Below are positions 33,098-45,600 of a stretch of 64,000 nt of DNA, in pieces. The translations under genes and the position numbers were made by a program. The number at the start of each line of letters is the position of its first letter. The first letter of the stretch is position 1. The DNA comes from Asterella californica (Eukaryota; Streptophyta; Marchantiopsida; Marchantiales; Aytoniaceae): contig JAYKYS010000022.1 in assembly GCA_036924285.1 (NCBI GenBank), positions 2,232,001 through 2,296,000 on the forward strand, in the 5' to 3' direction. The notes under the pieces were generated by a model. The model was given only the letters and a program-made list of their open reading frames with translations. It had not been told where the DNA came from and searched no databases.

Positions 33098-34546
33098 TGT
33101 CGGGTTGAGAGTCTTCCTGGGAAGGGCGAACCTTCTGACTGTGATATGAGTGTAAAGGTTGTGGGAAGACTACTCGAGGAAGTGCTGGGCTTCAGGCTAT
33201 GGTTGTTTACAGTACAGAGATAGGCTTCAGGTCATAAGGGGCACTATAAACCTTCACACAGGTCGAATGGATCCTCCAGTATGTTCAGGAAGTGAAAATC
33301 AGACCAGATTAACAGTAATAAGGTTCGCCAGCGAACTTTAACAGTCAAGAATCAGAAACATAAGATGGTTTAGGCTTCAGAACTTCTCCTACATGTCAAT
33401 GAGGCCCTACTGACCATACAGACGAAGTTTCAGCTTGAGCTTTCTGAACAGAGAAATTACGGCAATTTCTGGTACCCAGATAGCTATGTAGACCTATAAC
33501 AGGAAATTGGCTCGATCAAATTCAAAGTTTCTTACAGTATTTGAAGTCTACAGGATGCTGAACATCCCTGTGAAGTTGGGTCTCCTGAATGTACACAGAA
33601 CTCCAGATCTCCTCCTGTGAAGTCGCTGCTCTAGATTAAGAGCTTTTCAGACCCCCTCTGCTTCAGCGGCCGCCCTGAATTACTCAGTTACTCAATCGAT
33701 ATGAAACTTTTTGGGAAATTGTAGCCCTGCTGGCAGAGAACGCAACCACGAAGTTTTGAAGCGATTTCTTCAATTCTGCTGCAAGTGACACTGAAAACCC
33801 CAAAATCAACAAAAGTGGTGCAGTTTTGGCATAATCCGAACTTCAATTGGGCATAACTTCGTCTTTATTGCTTCAAATCGACTGAAAATTTCACTGACAG
33901 TGCTTGGCTTGACGAGCTCTCTCTCTCCGTGCTCTCAGATTTCGCAGTACCCTCACAAATTGCTCGAACTCCACTCTAGAGCTCTGTTTCTAAATTTAGA
34001 GTTTAACAAAAGACAAAAACAGACCAATGGGAGTTCATAGCTCCACTTGGTTGTCCTTTAGTACCCTAAACCACGTGGCAACTTAGTTTTACTCATAGGC
34101 TACCACGTCAAGCTCCCTAGAGTGCCAGCGTAAAACTTAAACTACCTAAAACGACACGCAGGCCCGAAAAATAACTTAAATCAGCTAGAAAGCGTGCATG
34201 GGCGACAAGTAAGTACAACCCATGAGCTCAAACCCCTATCTACATGGTAAATCTAAGTCATGTACATTGAGTATCATAGATAAGTATGAATTCACTTGCA
34301 CAAGCGTACGAATGCTTGAACAAGATAAATGTCATACTACCAACCTACTAGGATCCAAAATATATGACAGAGTTAACACCATATGCAAAAGGTGTCAACC
34401 ATAAGCATAAAAGACTAAGAACAGTCCAGAGCTAACTTCTAAGACTACTAAACATCAAGTGTCGGAGTAGAAATAACATGCGCTAAGTAACGCGACAGCA
34501 GTGATAAGTGAATCATTTACTATGTCAAATGATTCACATCACGACA
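33098..34546 (-). repeat. 5' LTR of A2 (1449 bp)
   Basis: Bounded by TGTCGGG...ATCACGACA. The element start carries a perfect hairpin (34508-34537) with 11-bp arms and an 8-nt loop, and a TATA-like CATATATTTTGG (around 34357-34367). Near-identical to the 3' LTR apart from a 33-bp indel and the inversion, which indicates a recent insertion. Confidence 0.95.
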
Positions 34547-34550
34547 GCGT

Positions 34551-36331
34551 ACATCCACAACTATGTACAGACGGAGCTAGCATACTTGGGTACCCCGGCG
34601 GGAGGACATCTGACGCCCTTCTTCTGCTACTTGTATGTAGCCATGGGGGATCTTAGGGAAGATCAGCTGGCAGTGTATGGGCCAACGGAGCGACAGGAGG
34701 TGAAGGAGGAGACCTCGGAAGACGATGACCGAGAGGCAGCAGCAACGCCCCCTCCCACTCTGATGCCACAACTGAGACCCGGCTCTCACCAGAAGACGCT
34801 TCTGGTGAGGGAAGACGAGTCTAGTGGGTCGGAAGACGCCACGCCAGTGAGGAAGATGGGTCACAGAAGTGTACCGAGGACACCCATCTCCCTCATCCAT
34901 TCAGGATCGGAGTCGGACTCGGAGGAAGACTTGCTGAGTACCCGATCGGAGCAGAAGACAGCTTCTGTAACACCTGGGAGTCTTCCGAAGACTCCAGAAG
35001 ACGAAGGATGGATGGGCACTCCTACTGCGATGCGAGGAAGCGCAAAGAGGAGAGCCGCTCCTGCCACGAGGAGTCTTCCACCCCGGAAGATGAGAAGAGT
35101 AGCTTCTTCTCGTGCGCAGAAGATGAAGGCCGTAGTGGTGGAAGAGGCTCCCTTGCCTCTGGAAGACGAAGTCGACACCATCGAGCGAGTGGTGGGGATG
35201 AACTTGTCTTCTGCAGGAAGACGACTGGAGGAGTTCAGTGCCTACTTCCAGAAGGAGATCCAGCCCGCTATGGAGTTGCTGGAAAGAAGAGCGAGGGCAC
35301 AGGAGAAGCCTTTACAGCTTGGATTCGGTCTGCGCACCTTGCTGCGACAGGAAGACAGCCAGCAGAAGACGGAGTCTCTGGAAGCTAGTCTCCGCACCAC
35401 GGAGAAGCTTGCAGCCAGGTACAAGGCGGAAGCAGCCGCTTCTGCCAAGGAGTCGATGCAACTTCGGAAGAGCAACCAGGAGTTGCAGACGCGAGTACAG
35501 CAGCGTGATCAGGAAGTTCTCCGAGTACGGGAGAAGATCACTGCCTTCGCAGAAGAGCAGACCACTTGGAAGATGCAGCGAGAAGCCGCAGAAGCGCGAG
35601 CTGCAACAGAGAAGACGCAGAGGGAAGCAACGGAGGTCCGTGCGTAGAAGATGCTAGCTCAGTCGGTAGAAGCGCTTCGGAAGAAGTTCAACTTCACCGC
35701 GGGTAAGAAGTTACTTACCTTAGCTAGGGAATGGGACAGCGAGTCCAAGACGAGGTTGGTGGAATGCAGAGATAGCATGTTCAGGTACCTGGATAGACAG
35801 ATAGAAGGAGTGAAGACACTTTATGGTCTTCCCTCACTTCCGACACCTGCAACCGCATCTTCCCAAGCCCCAGCACCCTCGACTGGATCCGGAATGGAGA
35901 AGGAGGAGTTCGATCTCGCTGTACACTTGGTGGTGACAGCGTTGGAAGACGAGAAGACTCCAGAAGACACCCCGGAAGACATGATGTCTTCTGGAAGACA
36001 GGAAGACGAGCCGTCTTCCCAGGTATTCCGCGTGGAGGAAACGACTTCCCCGGACCCCTATGAGATCGCCATGGTCCCTAGTACTGCATCTGTGCCTCAG
36101 AAGACCGAAGACGCACCGTTCGACTCGTCTTCCCAGAAGACCATTCCATCTTCCGAAGTCGAAGCCGAGGAAGACGCAGCCGCAGAAATAGCAGGGCCAG
36201 CGAAGAGCGAGGAGAGGGAAGCTACCTCAGTGGTACCCGAGGTAAGTGCAGGGCTTCCCAGCCCATCAGAAGTCGAGGTAGTAGCTCCGGTAGGAGCAGA
36301 TCATGTGGAGATTGCCACCGAGCAATCATAG
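34551..36331 (+). pseudogene. ORF1 of B1 3' LTR, main piece
   Basis: Open from the A2 boundary through the acidic region, NLS-like basic stretch and coiled coil to TAG 35645-35647, then open again to the stop at 36329-36331. With the N-terminal piece it amounts to about 769 codons. The TAG is shared with the 5' LTR, so it was present in the source copy. The end is one residue shorter than in the 5' LTR (GAG changed to TAG). Confidence 0.85.
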
Positions 36332-37851
36332 TAGTTAGCAAACTTAATCGACACTTCCAGATTTAATAGGATTGGACATGCTATCTTAAGGGTGGCAGTT
36401 TTCCATGTAAAAATAGTTAGGATCCCATGTGGCAGCATAGGTAGCGTAGGAGTAATACAGTGGAGGGCTAATTGGGAAGAGGGACCGCATGCATGTGAGG
36501 TGACAACCTCTTGTCAGCGCCTCTCTCTCTCTCCCTGGTGGTCGCCTCCCAAGGCAGATGGTTAAGTAGGATAGCATGGTAGGAGAAAAGCTCTCTGAGA
36601 GCTCTGCCAGGTCTGTAGAATTCGGCAGTAACTGAACATACACACCGATTCTACAGGCAGGCAGGAGAGACACATTAGAGCAGGGACAGTCTAGGAACAG
36701 GGAACGGCATCCTCGTGCAGACCTGCTGATTAGACTGGTGTGTCGAAGAGTAGACGCAGGAAGTAGAGGGAGTGAGCTTCCCAATGCCATTGTGACTTCT
36801 TCTCGGGGAAAAGATTGTTGATTTGAGTGCAGACGCTTTGTCCATGTCTTCTGGGTGGTGGAATGTATTGAATTCGCTCCCAATTGTGCATGGGAAGTGT
36901 TCTTCTTGAGTGGCGGTGAATGTCAACAGTTGTGGAGTGTAGCTTGACTTGTTCAGTAGAGCACTTGGGATCTACGTACGAACGGTCTTCTGGGTAAGGG
37001 ATCCCAGAAGACAGAGCAGTCAGAGCAGCGAAGTGAAGAAGAAAGAAGCCTTCTTCCCGCAACAGAAGACGACATCCTCGAGTAGAAGACGGTGCTACAG
37101 TACTCATGTTTGTTGTCTTCCTCCCCAAACTATTACAAGCAGGGATGGCTTGTTAGTCAGGATCCGGACTAGAAGCATGTCGGAATCTTAATTACCCTTT
37201 TTCATCCTGTTTTCTCTTGTTTGGATTTCTTCTTCTTCCCATCTTCTCCCATCTTCTCCATCTTCTTATCTTCTTATCTTCTTCTAGTGAGCTTCCGATA
37301 CTTCTATTGAGCTTCCGTGAAGGTGAATGTCGTTGTAGCGCTGCAGGAAGACAACTTCCGTAGGCAGAAGCCTGGGAAGGCTACAGGGGGCATACACCCT
37401 GTGATTGATCCAACCCGATGGAATGTGAGTGTGAGAATAAGGTGCAACGACTGTTACTAGTCGACTTCTGCGAAGCCGGACAGCCTTCTGGAGGTGTGAG
37501 AAGACAAGCTAAACCCCCAGAAGACGAGAATCGCTTCGGGAAGACGGTATCGAGAAGACCGGAAGAAGCAACCTGGAAGCAGGAAGTTCATCTTCCCGAG
37601 CTTCTCTGTGAATAGTTGTATGATATTGTAATTGGTAGTTGTTTGTTTGGGTCCAGAGCACCATTTGGCGTGTTTGGAAGACGTGTTGGTTTGTGTGGTT
37701 TTGTGAGAAGACGGGCTTTTTAGACAAAACCCGTGTGTTTGTGTGTTTGAACAGATCTTAGAACTTAGAGCAGCGTTACTTGTGCAAATCCTCTGTGGGA
37801 ACGATATCTTGTATACTAAATGGGCAAAAGGAGAAATCCTACGTCACTACA
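34551..37851 (+). repeat. 3' LTR of B1, right piece
   Basis: Continues LTR position 2559 onward and ends CGTCACTACA, followed by GAAGG. It includes the rest of ORF1 and the 1.5-kb non-coding end (36332-37851). It has an extra TTATCTTC unit in the CT-rich tract (near 37262-37287) relative to the 5' LTR. Confidence 0.95.
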
Positions 37852-40215
37852 GAAGGAGTAGCTCGAGGAAGACCATCTTCCTGGACCGAAGATTGGTGGC
37901 GCAAGGCCTTCCACAGGCCAGAATCCGAGAGCCGAGGGTATTGGCTCGAGAAGAAGATCTTGCCCAGGATCGTGAGTGAGTGGCATGTGCCTGGGAGCAC
38001 AACTTGCCTCTTCCTGGAAGACAGACAGGGGAGGAACAGTTGGAAGATAGAGTCTTACCAGGAGCCGAGGAAGCGACTTTAGGCGAAGCTGTTTCTGCAT
38101 CTCTTTCCCAAGGGGAAAGCGCAGAAGACGAGGTACCTTGGAGATCAGGACGTGGAGTTCCTGGAAGCAATGTGCGACGAAGGAGTGCCCGTCAACTAGG
38201 GCTTGTTCTTCCACATGTATGTACAGGTGGAGCTAGCGTACTTGGGTATCCCGACAGGAGGACACTTGACACCTTTCCTCTGTTACTTGTACGTAGCCAT
38301 GAGGGATCTTAGGGGAGATCAGTTGGTGAAGTATGGGCCAACAGGGCAACCGGAAGAGAAGGAAGAGACCTAGAAGACGACGATCGAGCAACAGCCGCAA
38401 CTCCCCCTCCCACTTTGATGTTGCAGCTGAGGCCCGGCTCTCATCAGAAGACGCTTTTGGTGAAAGAAGATGACTCCAGTGGATCGGAAGACGCCACGCC
38501 TCTGAGGAAGATGGGCCCTAGAAGTGTACCTAGGAAGGCCACCTCCCTCATTCATTCGGGATCGGAGTCTGACTCGGAGGAAGAGCCGCTGAGTACCCGA
38601 TCGGAGCAGAAGACCGCTTCTGCAACACTAGGGAGTCTTCCAAAGACTCGAGAAGACGTAGGATGGATGGATGCTCCTACTGCGATGCGAGGAAATGCAA
38701 TAAAAAGGACCGCTTCTGCTATGGGGAGAGATCTTCCATCATGGAAGATGAGAAGAGTAGCTTCTTCCCGTGCGCAGAAGCAGAAGGTCATAGTGGTGGA
38801 AGAGGCATCCTTGCCTCTGGAAGACAAAGTCGACACCTCCGAGCGAGTGATGGAGATGAACTTGTCTTCCGCAGGAAGAAGACTGGAAGAGTTCAGCGCC
38901 TTCTTCCACTCAGAGATCCAGCCCGCTATGGAGTTTCTGGAGACGAGAGCGAAGGTTCAGGAGAGGCCTTTGCAACTTGGATTTGGTCTGCGCACCTTGC
39001 TGCGACAGGAAGAAGACCAGAAGAAGACAGAGTCGCTGGAAGCTAGTCTCCGCACCAAGGAGAAGCTCGCAGCGAGGTACAAGACGGAAGCCACCGCTTC
39101 TGCCAAGGAGCTGGTGCAGCTTCAGAAGTGCAACCAGGAGTTGCAGACGCGTGTACAACAACGCGATCAGGAGGTTCTCCGAGTGCGGGGGAAGATCACC
39201 GTCCTCGCCGAGGAGAAGACGACATGGAAGACGCAGCGGGAAGCCGCAGAAGCGCGAGTTGCAGCAGAGAAGACGCAGCGGGAAGCAGCGGAAGCTCGTG
39301 CGCAAGAGATGCTAGCACAGTCGGTGGAAGCACTTCGAAAGAAGTTCAACTTCACCGCGGGTAGGAAGTTGCTTACCTTGGCTAGAGGATGGGACAGCGA
39401 GTCCAGAGCAGGGTTGGTAGAATGCAGGGAGAGCACGTTCAAGTATTTGGATCGGCAGATAGAGGGAGTGAAGACACTTTATGGTCTTCCCTTGATTCCG
39501 CCACCTGCAACTGCATCTTCCCAAGCTCCAACACCATCAACTGGATCCCGAATGGAGAAGGAGGAGTTCGACCTCGCTGTCCACTTGGTAGTGATAGCGT
39601 TGGAAGCCGAGAAGACATCGGAAGACGCCCCGGAAGACAAGAAGAAGAACCGTCTTCCCAAGTATTCCGCGTGGAGGAAGCGACTTCCCCGGACCCCTAT
39701 GAGGTCGCCATGGTCCCTAGTACCGCACCTGTGTCTCAGAAGAGCGAGGAAGCACCACTCGACTCAGCTTCCCAGAAGACGCTTCCGTCTTCCGAAGCAG
39801 AAGCCGAAGCCGAGGAAGACGCAGCCGCAGCGACAACAGGGACAGCGAAGAGCGATGAGGAGGAAGCCACCTCAGTGACACCCGAGGTAACTGCAGGGCT
39901 TTCTAGCTTATCAGAAGCCGCGTTAGGAGCTCCGATAGAGCAGATCAGGTAGAGGTTGCCTCCGTGCAATCAGAGTAGATAGTAACCGAAGTGACAAACT
40001 CCAAGTTTAGTAGGACCGAACATGCTATCTTAAGGGTGGCAGTTTTTCAGTGTAAAATTAGTTAGGATACCATGTGGCAGCATAGATAGCGTAGGAGCAA
40101 CAAGGTGGATGGCTAATTAGGAAAAGGGAACCGCTTGCATGTGGGGTGGCAGCCTCCTGTCATCGCCTCTCTCTCCCTGGTGGTCGCCTCCTCTGTTTTC
40201 TCATGGCAGCGGCAT
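37852..40215 (+). repeat. B0: family B LTR fragment, right piece
   Basis: Resumes B0 after B1 at ORF1 (GAAGGAGTAGCTCGAGG) and runs to LTR position of about 4590, where B3 cuts it (GGCAT 40211-40215). Its last bases (TCTGTTTTCTCATGGCAGCGGC) match a block found in B3 near 41600-41640 but not in B1, so B0 and B3 share an LTR subtype. Confidence 0.88.
37857..39978 (+). pseudogene. B0 ORF1, main piece
   Basis: Same protein as B1 ORF1, diverged but in step. The best frame is 38415-39645 (acidic region, basic stretch, coiled coil RSNQEL/QKCNQELQTRVQQRDQEVL-type, then MLAQSVEALRKKFNFTAG). It reads CAA (Gln) where B1 has TAG. Breaks: TAG at about 38080-38082, frame changes before 38415 and near 39640, and a small deletion at the C-terminus. 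Confidence 0.82.
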
Positions 40216-42259
40216 TGTAGTGTCGCAGGATTACTCCTTTTGTCCATTTAGTATACAAGATATCGTTCCCACAGAGGATTTGTACAAGTAACGCTGTTCT
40301 AAGTTCTAAGATCTTATCAAACACACAAACACACGGGTTTTGCCTAGAAATCCCGTCTTCTCACAAAACCACGCGTCTTCCAGACACGCCAAAAGGTGCT
40401 CTGGACCCAAACAAACAACTACTAACTAAAATATCACACAACTATTCACAGAGAAGCTCGAGAAGACGACCTTTCTGCTTCCAGGTTGCTTCTTCCGGTC
40501 TTCTCAGTATCGTCTTCCCGAAGCGCTTCTCGTCTTCTGAGGGTTCAGCTTGTCTTCTCGCACCTCCAGAAGACTGTCCTGCTTCGCAGAAGTCGACTAG
40601 CAACGGCTGACACACATCGCTCTCTCACTTACATTCCAACGGGTTAGATTAATCACAGGGTGTATGCTCCCTGTAGCCTTCCCAGGCGTCTGCCTACGGA
40701 AATGGTCTTCCTGCATCACTACAACGACATTCACTTTCACGGAAGCTCAATAGAAGTCTCGGAAGCTCACTAGAAGAAGGTAAGAAGATGGGGAAGATGG
40801 GAGAAGATGGGGAAGAAGAGAAAATCCAAACAAGAGAAAACAAGATGAAAAGGAGCAATTAAGATTCCGACAGGCTTCTAGTCCGGATCCTGACTAACAA
40901 GCCATCCCTGCTTGTAATAGTTTGGGGAGGAAGACAACAAACGTGAATACAGTGGCACCATCTTCTATTCGAGGATGTCGTCTTCTGTTGCGGGAAGAAG
41001 GCTTCTTTCTTCTTCTCTTCGCTGCTCCGACTACTCTGTCTTCTGGGATCTCTTACCCATAAGACCGTCCGTACGTAGATCCTAAGTGCTCTACTGGACG
41101 AGCCAAGCTACACTTCCACAACTGTTGACATTCACCACCACTCAAGAAGAACACTTCCCATGCACAATTGAGAGCGAATTCAAGGAAACCCACCACCCAG
41201 AAGACATGAACAAAGCTTCTACACTCAAATCAGAAATCCATTCTCCAAGAAGAAGTCACATTGGCATGGGAAGCTCACTCCCTCAACTTCCTGCTCCTAC
41301 TCCTCGACACATCAGTCTAATCAGCAGGACTGCACGAGGATGCCGTTCCCTGCTCCTAAACTGTCCACCACTTACACCTACATCTCCAAGCCGCTGCTGA
41401 TAACCAGAGAATGCAGACTTCTTCCTGCGTAATTCTCTTAGTCTAACATCGAGCATAGCTAATCTGTCTGCACCGTAGAATCTGTATGTGTGTGCATATC
41501 TCTGTAGTGTGTCATGTGTCTAATGTGCTCTGAGTCCGCACCGTAAAATGTTTGTGGGTGTGCAGAACTTCAATTCCTACTCTGTCATCCTACTTATGTC
41601 GCTGCCATGAGAATCAGAGGAGACGACCACCAGGGAGAGAGAGGCGCTGACAGGAGGTTGCCACCCCACATGCAAGCGGTTCCCCCTTCCTAATTAGCCA
41701 TCCACCTTGTTTCTCCTACGCTACCTATGCTGCCACATGGTATCTTAACTAATTTTATACGGGAAAACTGCCACCCTTAAGATAGCATGTTCGGTCCTAC
41801 TAAACTTAGAGTTTGTCACTTCGGTTACTACCTACTCTGATTGCACGGAGGCAATCTCTATCTGATCTGCTCCTATCGGAGCTCCTAGCGCGACTTCTGA
41901 TAAGCTAAAAAGCCCTGCAGTTACCTCGGGTGTCACTGAGGTCACTTCCTCCTCATCGCTCTTCGCTGGCCCTGCTGTCGCTGCGGCTGCGTCTTCCTCG
42001 GCTTCAGCTTCTGCTTCGGAAGACGGAAGCGTCTTCTGTGAAGCTGGGTCGAGTGGTGCTTCTTCGCTCTTCTGAGACACGGATGCGGTACTAGGGACCA
42101 TGGCGACCTCATAAGGGACCCGGGAAGTCGCTTCCTCCACGCGAAAGACCTGGGAAGACGGTTCTTCTTCTTGTCTTCCAGAAGACATCCTGTCTTCCGG
42201 GACGTCTTCCGGTGTCTTCTCGGCTTCCAACGCTGTCACTACCAAGTGGACAGCGAGGT
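40216..42259 (-). repeat. B3 LTR, 3' end portion
   Basis: Matches the B1 LTR end in reverse orientation: terminal TGTAGTG, the non-coding 3' part with its AAGATGGGGAAGATGGG purine tract (about 40785-40815), then a 240-bp block (about 41385-41640) absent from B1 and B2, then the ORF1 tail. Between 40300 and 41830 there is no supported gene. Confidence 0.9.
41832..42259 (-). pseudogene. B3 ORF1, C-terminal piece
   Basis: Codes the acidic tail (DEEEVTSVTPEVTAGLFSLSE ... SVQSE, stop 41832-41834). It is entered at LAVHLVVTALEAEK, exactly where B2 is inserted; the upstream coding resumes at 63659. Confidence 0.85.
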
Positions 42260-42660
42260 TGTAGTGACGCAGGATTTCTCCTTTTGCCCATTTAGTATAC
42301 AAGATATCGTTCCCACAGAGGATTTGCACAAGTAACGCTGCTCTAAGTTCTAAGATCTGTTCAAACACACAAACATACGGGTTTTGTCTAAAAATCCCGT
42401 CTTCTCACAAAACCTCACAAAACTACACGTCTTCCAGATACGCCAAATGGGGCTCTGGAACTAAACAAACAACTACCAATTACAATATCACACAACTATT
42501 CACAGAGAAGCTCGGGAAGACGATCTTCCTGCTTCCAGATTGCTTCTTCCGGTCTTCTCGATACCGTCTTCCCGAAGCGATTCTCGTCTTCTGGGGGTTC
42601 AACTCGTCTTCTCACACCTCCAGAAGATTGTCCTGCTCCGCAGAAGTCGACTAGCAACGG
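42260..42660 (-). repeat. B2 3' LTR, end piece
   Basis: Reverse complement of the last 400 bp of the B LTR. It stops at CTAGCAACGG (LTR position of about 5460), where truncated A3 pol begins. Confidence 0.92.
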
Positions 42661-45600
42661 CAGTTGCCGAGACGTCTTCATCTCTTGTCATCCTCTGCTC
42701 AGACTCCAGAAAGTTGAACAAATCTATTGATCCTCCACGTTGTTTGAACAACTTCACTCGTTTGCCAGCCACAGATAGTTTCAAAGGAGTACCATCCAGC
42801 TCACGTAAACTATAAGTGGCATTCTCATACACATCTAGCACAACATAAGGCCCGAACCATCTTCGCGAGAACTTACGAAGTGTAGAATGCTGGTTCTCCA
42901 GCGTGCTATCATACACCAGAACCCAATCACCAACACGTATTGGCTTTGGTCATAGTCGGTGAGTCTTGTCGAAACGCTCCTTGTTTCTAACTCGAGCCAC
43001 CTTCAGCTTCTCTTGCGCCTCAGCAAGATCCTCCTCCCTTCGCTCCAACTGCCTAGTTCGTAAAGCAAGGAGTGAAGTATGATCTATATCATCTTCCCAC
43101 GGTAGAGTAGCCCGTGTAGGAAAGTCCTCCTCAGCAGGCATGATCGGCTTCTGCCCCAACATAAGCTCAACTGGCATATACCCAGTCGTGGTACAGTGTG
43201 TAGTCCTATCAGTCCATAAAGCAAATGGAAGTAGTCTCGGCCATTCTCTAGGCCTACCATCACATGCTTTTACTAAAGCGTGAACAATAGAAGGATGTCC
43301 TCGTTCACTCTTACCAATCCCTTCTGGATTCATGGCAGTAGTAAGCCGAAGCTTTACTCCATAACGAGCAAAGAACTCCTTCGCTTCTGCACCTCTCAGC
43401 TCGCCCCTATCTGCTCGTAGTCTTCCAACAGATCCATAACGACAGATTATATCTTCAAGCACGAATCTACATATGTTCTCTGTAGTCTTCGTCCGTAGTG
43501 CTCGTCCCTCCACGTAGTTGGAGAGATCTTCCCGAGCTAACACCAAGTAGCGCATCCCCCATAGTCCCGGCGGCATCATCACAAGATCAAGGACCCACGA
43601 AAAATGAATACTTGGTGGGTAGGTAGGTACAAGTCCATCTCTGTAACGGACTTTAGAGTAGAACTGGCAGTGCAGACATGACCCAACAAAATCCACTACG
43701 TCTTGATACAAACCCTTCCACCAATATCGCTCCTTCATCTTCGTATACGTAGCCCAAACTCCACGGTGTCCAGCCCAGAAGGTATCATGAAACTCCTTCA
43801 GCAGATTAATCTTCGTCGGTTGATCATCCACCATTCTAACAAGCATCCCATCTCTTCTCTTCGGACGTTTCCACAGATAACCTTCACGTAGAAGGTAACC
43901 GTACGCCTTTCGTCTGATCTCCTTAAACTCTGCATCACTCCATCCTTCTCTTCTGCATAATAAACTCAGATAATAGCCGATATCGCGGAACTTTTCCGTG
44001 TAGAACTCCTCGTAGAACGGCAGTGGTTCCAAGTCTGAAGTCTGCTGACCAACTTGGCACCAAACGTCTCTCTTCTCTTCATCTTCGACTTCAACAAACA
44101 TCTCTTCCTCATCTGTATAACGAGCCCTAGATAACATGTCTGCAACAGGATTATCTTTTCCTGCTATATGTTTCAGCTCGGGGTTCATACTCCGGATATA
44201 AGCAATCCATCGTAGCATTGCTATGTCTGGAGTATTACAGTTTGCTATCATACCTAGCAAAGGCAAACAGTCTGTTTCTAGTATCACATGTGCACCTATC
44301 AAGAACTCTCGGTCTACCTTCATAGCAGTAACAGCTCCCCACAACTCACGCTTTACTTGAGGATAGTTACGTTGTCTATCTGTTAAGATCCGAGCTCCAA
44401 ACCTTGAAACAAACCGCACGCCTTCTGCATCTTCTTGACCGACTGCCCATCCAATCGCCTTTGGACTCGTGTCAACAGTCAGTATGATAGGTCTTCCGCT
44501 CTCGTAGCTAAGTCTCCTTAGTACAGGTGGAGACTTCAGAATCTCCTTCAGCTGCTCCATCGTCTCGTGACGTTCTCGCCGCCAAGTAAACCTCTTCCCC
44601 TTTCTCAGAAGTGCATACAGAGGCTCGGCAATGTGTGCATAATGAGGAATACTCACGCGAAAGAACACACAAGCTCCTAAGAATCGGCGAACCTCAGTGA
44701 TGTTGGTACAGTCTGCTATCCTTGCTATTACATCTACCTTCTCTGGGTTCGGCCGTCTTCCAAAAGTACCACATAAGTGACCAACCACCAAAATCTCTGA
44801 CATTCCAAAATGAGATTTGGTACCTGACAGAGTGAGATGTACCTCTTCCAAGCACATCAGAATCTTCTCCACATCTCGGATGTGATCTGCAACGAACTTT
44901 CTGCAACCATCAACAGTCATAGCTTCATCCTTGTCCTCCACCGGACAGCCTTTCATCGGGATATCATCAAGAAATGGGATAGTAATCTCAGGTACAAACT
45001 CTCGTAACACCTTATGCATCGCGTTTTGCATATGAGCTACTGAGTTTGTCGCACCCTGAGGAAGAGTACACATCCGCATCAACCCCAAAGGTGTACGCAT
45101 GGTAGTCAAGTCTCTACTCTCTAAAGCAAGCTGAAACTGATCGTAACCTGAAAACAGATCTCCAATAGAATAGATAGATCTTCCAGCAAATGCCTCGGCT
45201 ACTTCATCAACCACAGGTCCTGTTCCAACATTTCGAATCGTGATGTTGTTAGCAGGCTGTAAGTCTTGGATGAAGCGTAAAGCTCCTGTCTTCTTAGGTA
45301 CTGTGAACCATCGGCTAGAGTACGGAGCCATAGATGGTTCAAGAATACCCATCCGCATCCTCTCCTTCAGTAAGTCAATAACCTTCGGTAGCAAGGCACG
45401 AGGGACTGGAATTGGCTTCAAGTCCCAAGGTACGTGAGGAACAGTGAAGATAACCATTGGAGCTATCACACTAGGATCCACACAACCAATCTCCTCAGCT
45501 GAGAAAGAAAATGCCTTACCACGGCTAACTATCATCTGCTCAAAAGCTCGTTTCTCCACTTCAGTCAAGAAGCCACCTCCTCCTATCTGGAGCTGCTCGA

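Larger units (their letters stand above)
25389..34546 (-). mobile_element. Ty3/gypsy LTR retrotransposon, family A, copy A2 (with internal inversion)
   Basis: Complete from LTR to LTR, bounded by TGTCG...CGACA with a perfect 4-bp duplication GCGT (25385-25388 and 34547-34550). Filling the site restores B LTR sequence GGCGCGTACATCC, as in B2 near 50408. Minus orientation: 5' LTR 33098-34546, gag-protease, pol, 3' LTR at left. A segment of about 1.17 kb (26557-27727), holding the end of pol, the polypurine tract and the first part of the 3' LTR, is inverted. Confidence 0.95.
10261..37851 (+). mobile_element. Giant Ty3/gypsy LTR retrotransposon, family B, copy B1
   Basis: LTR 10261-16120, internal region 16121-22830, LTR 22831-37851 with A2 inserted inside it. 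Subtracting A2 and one 4-bp duplication leaves about 18.4 kb. Flanks carry a near-perfect 5-bp duplication (GCAGG 10256-10260, GAAGG 37852-37856). The termini TGTGGTG...CACTACA are near-perfect short inverted repeats. The internal region has a tRNA-Asp-type primer site, one gag-pol frame and a purine-rich tract. It is inserted in B0 ORF1. Long LTRs of this size class are known in Ogre-type plant elements; membership of that clade is not shown here. Confidence 0.95.
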
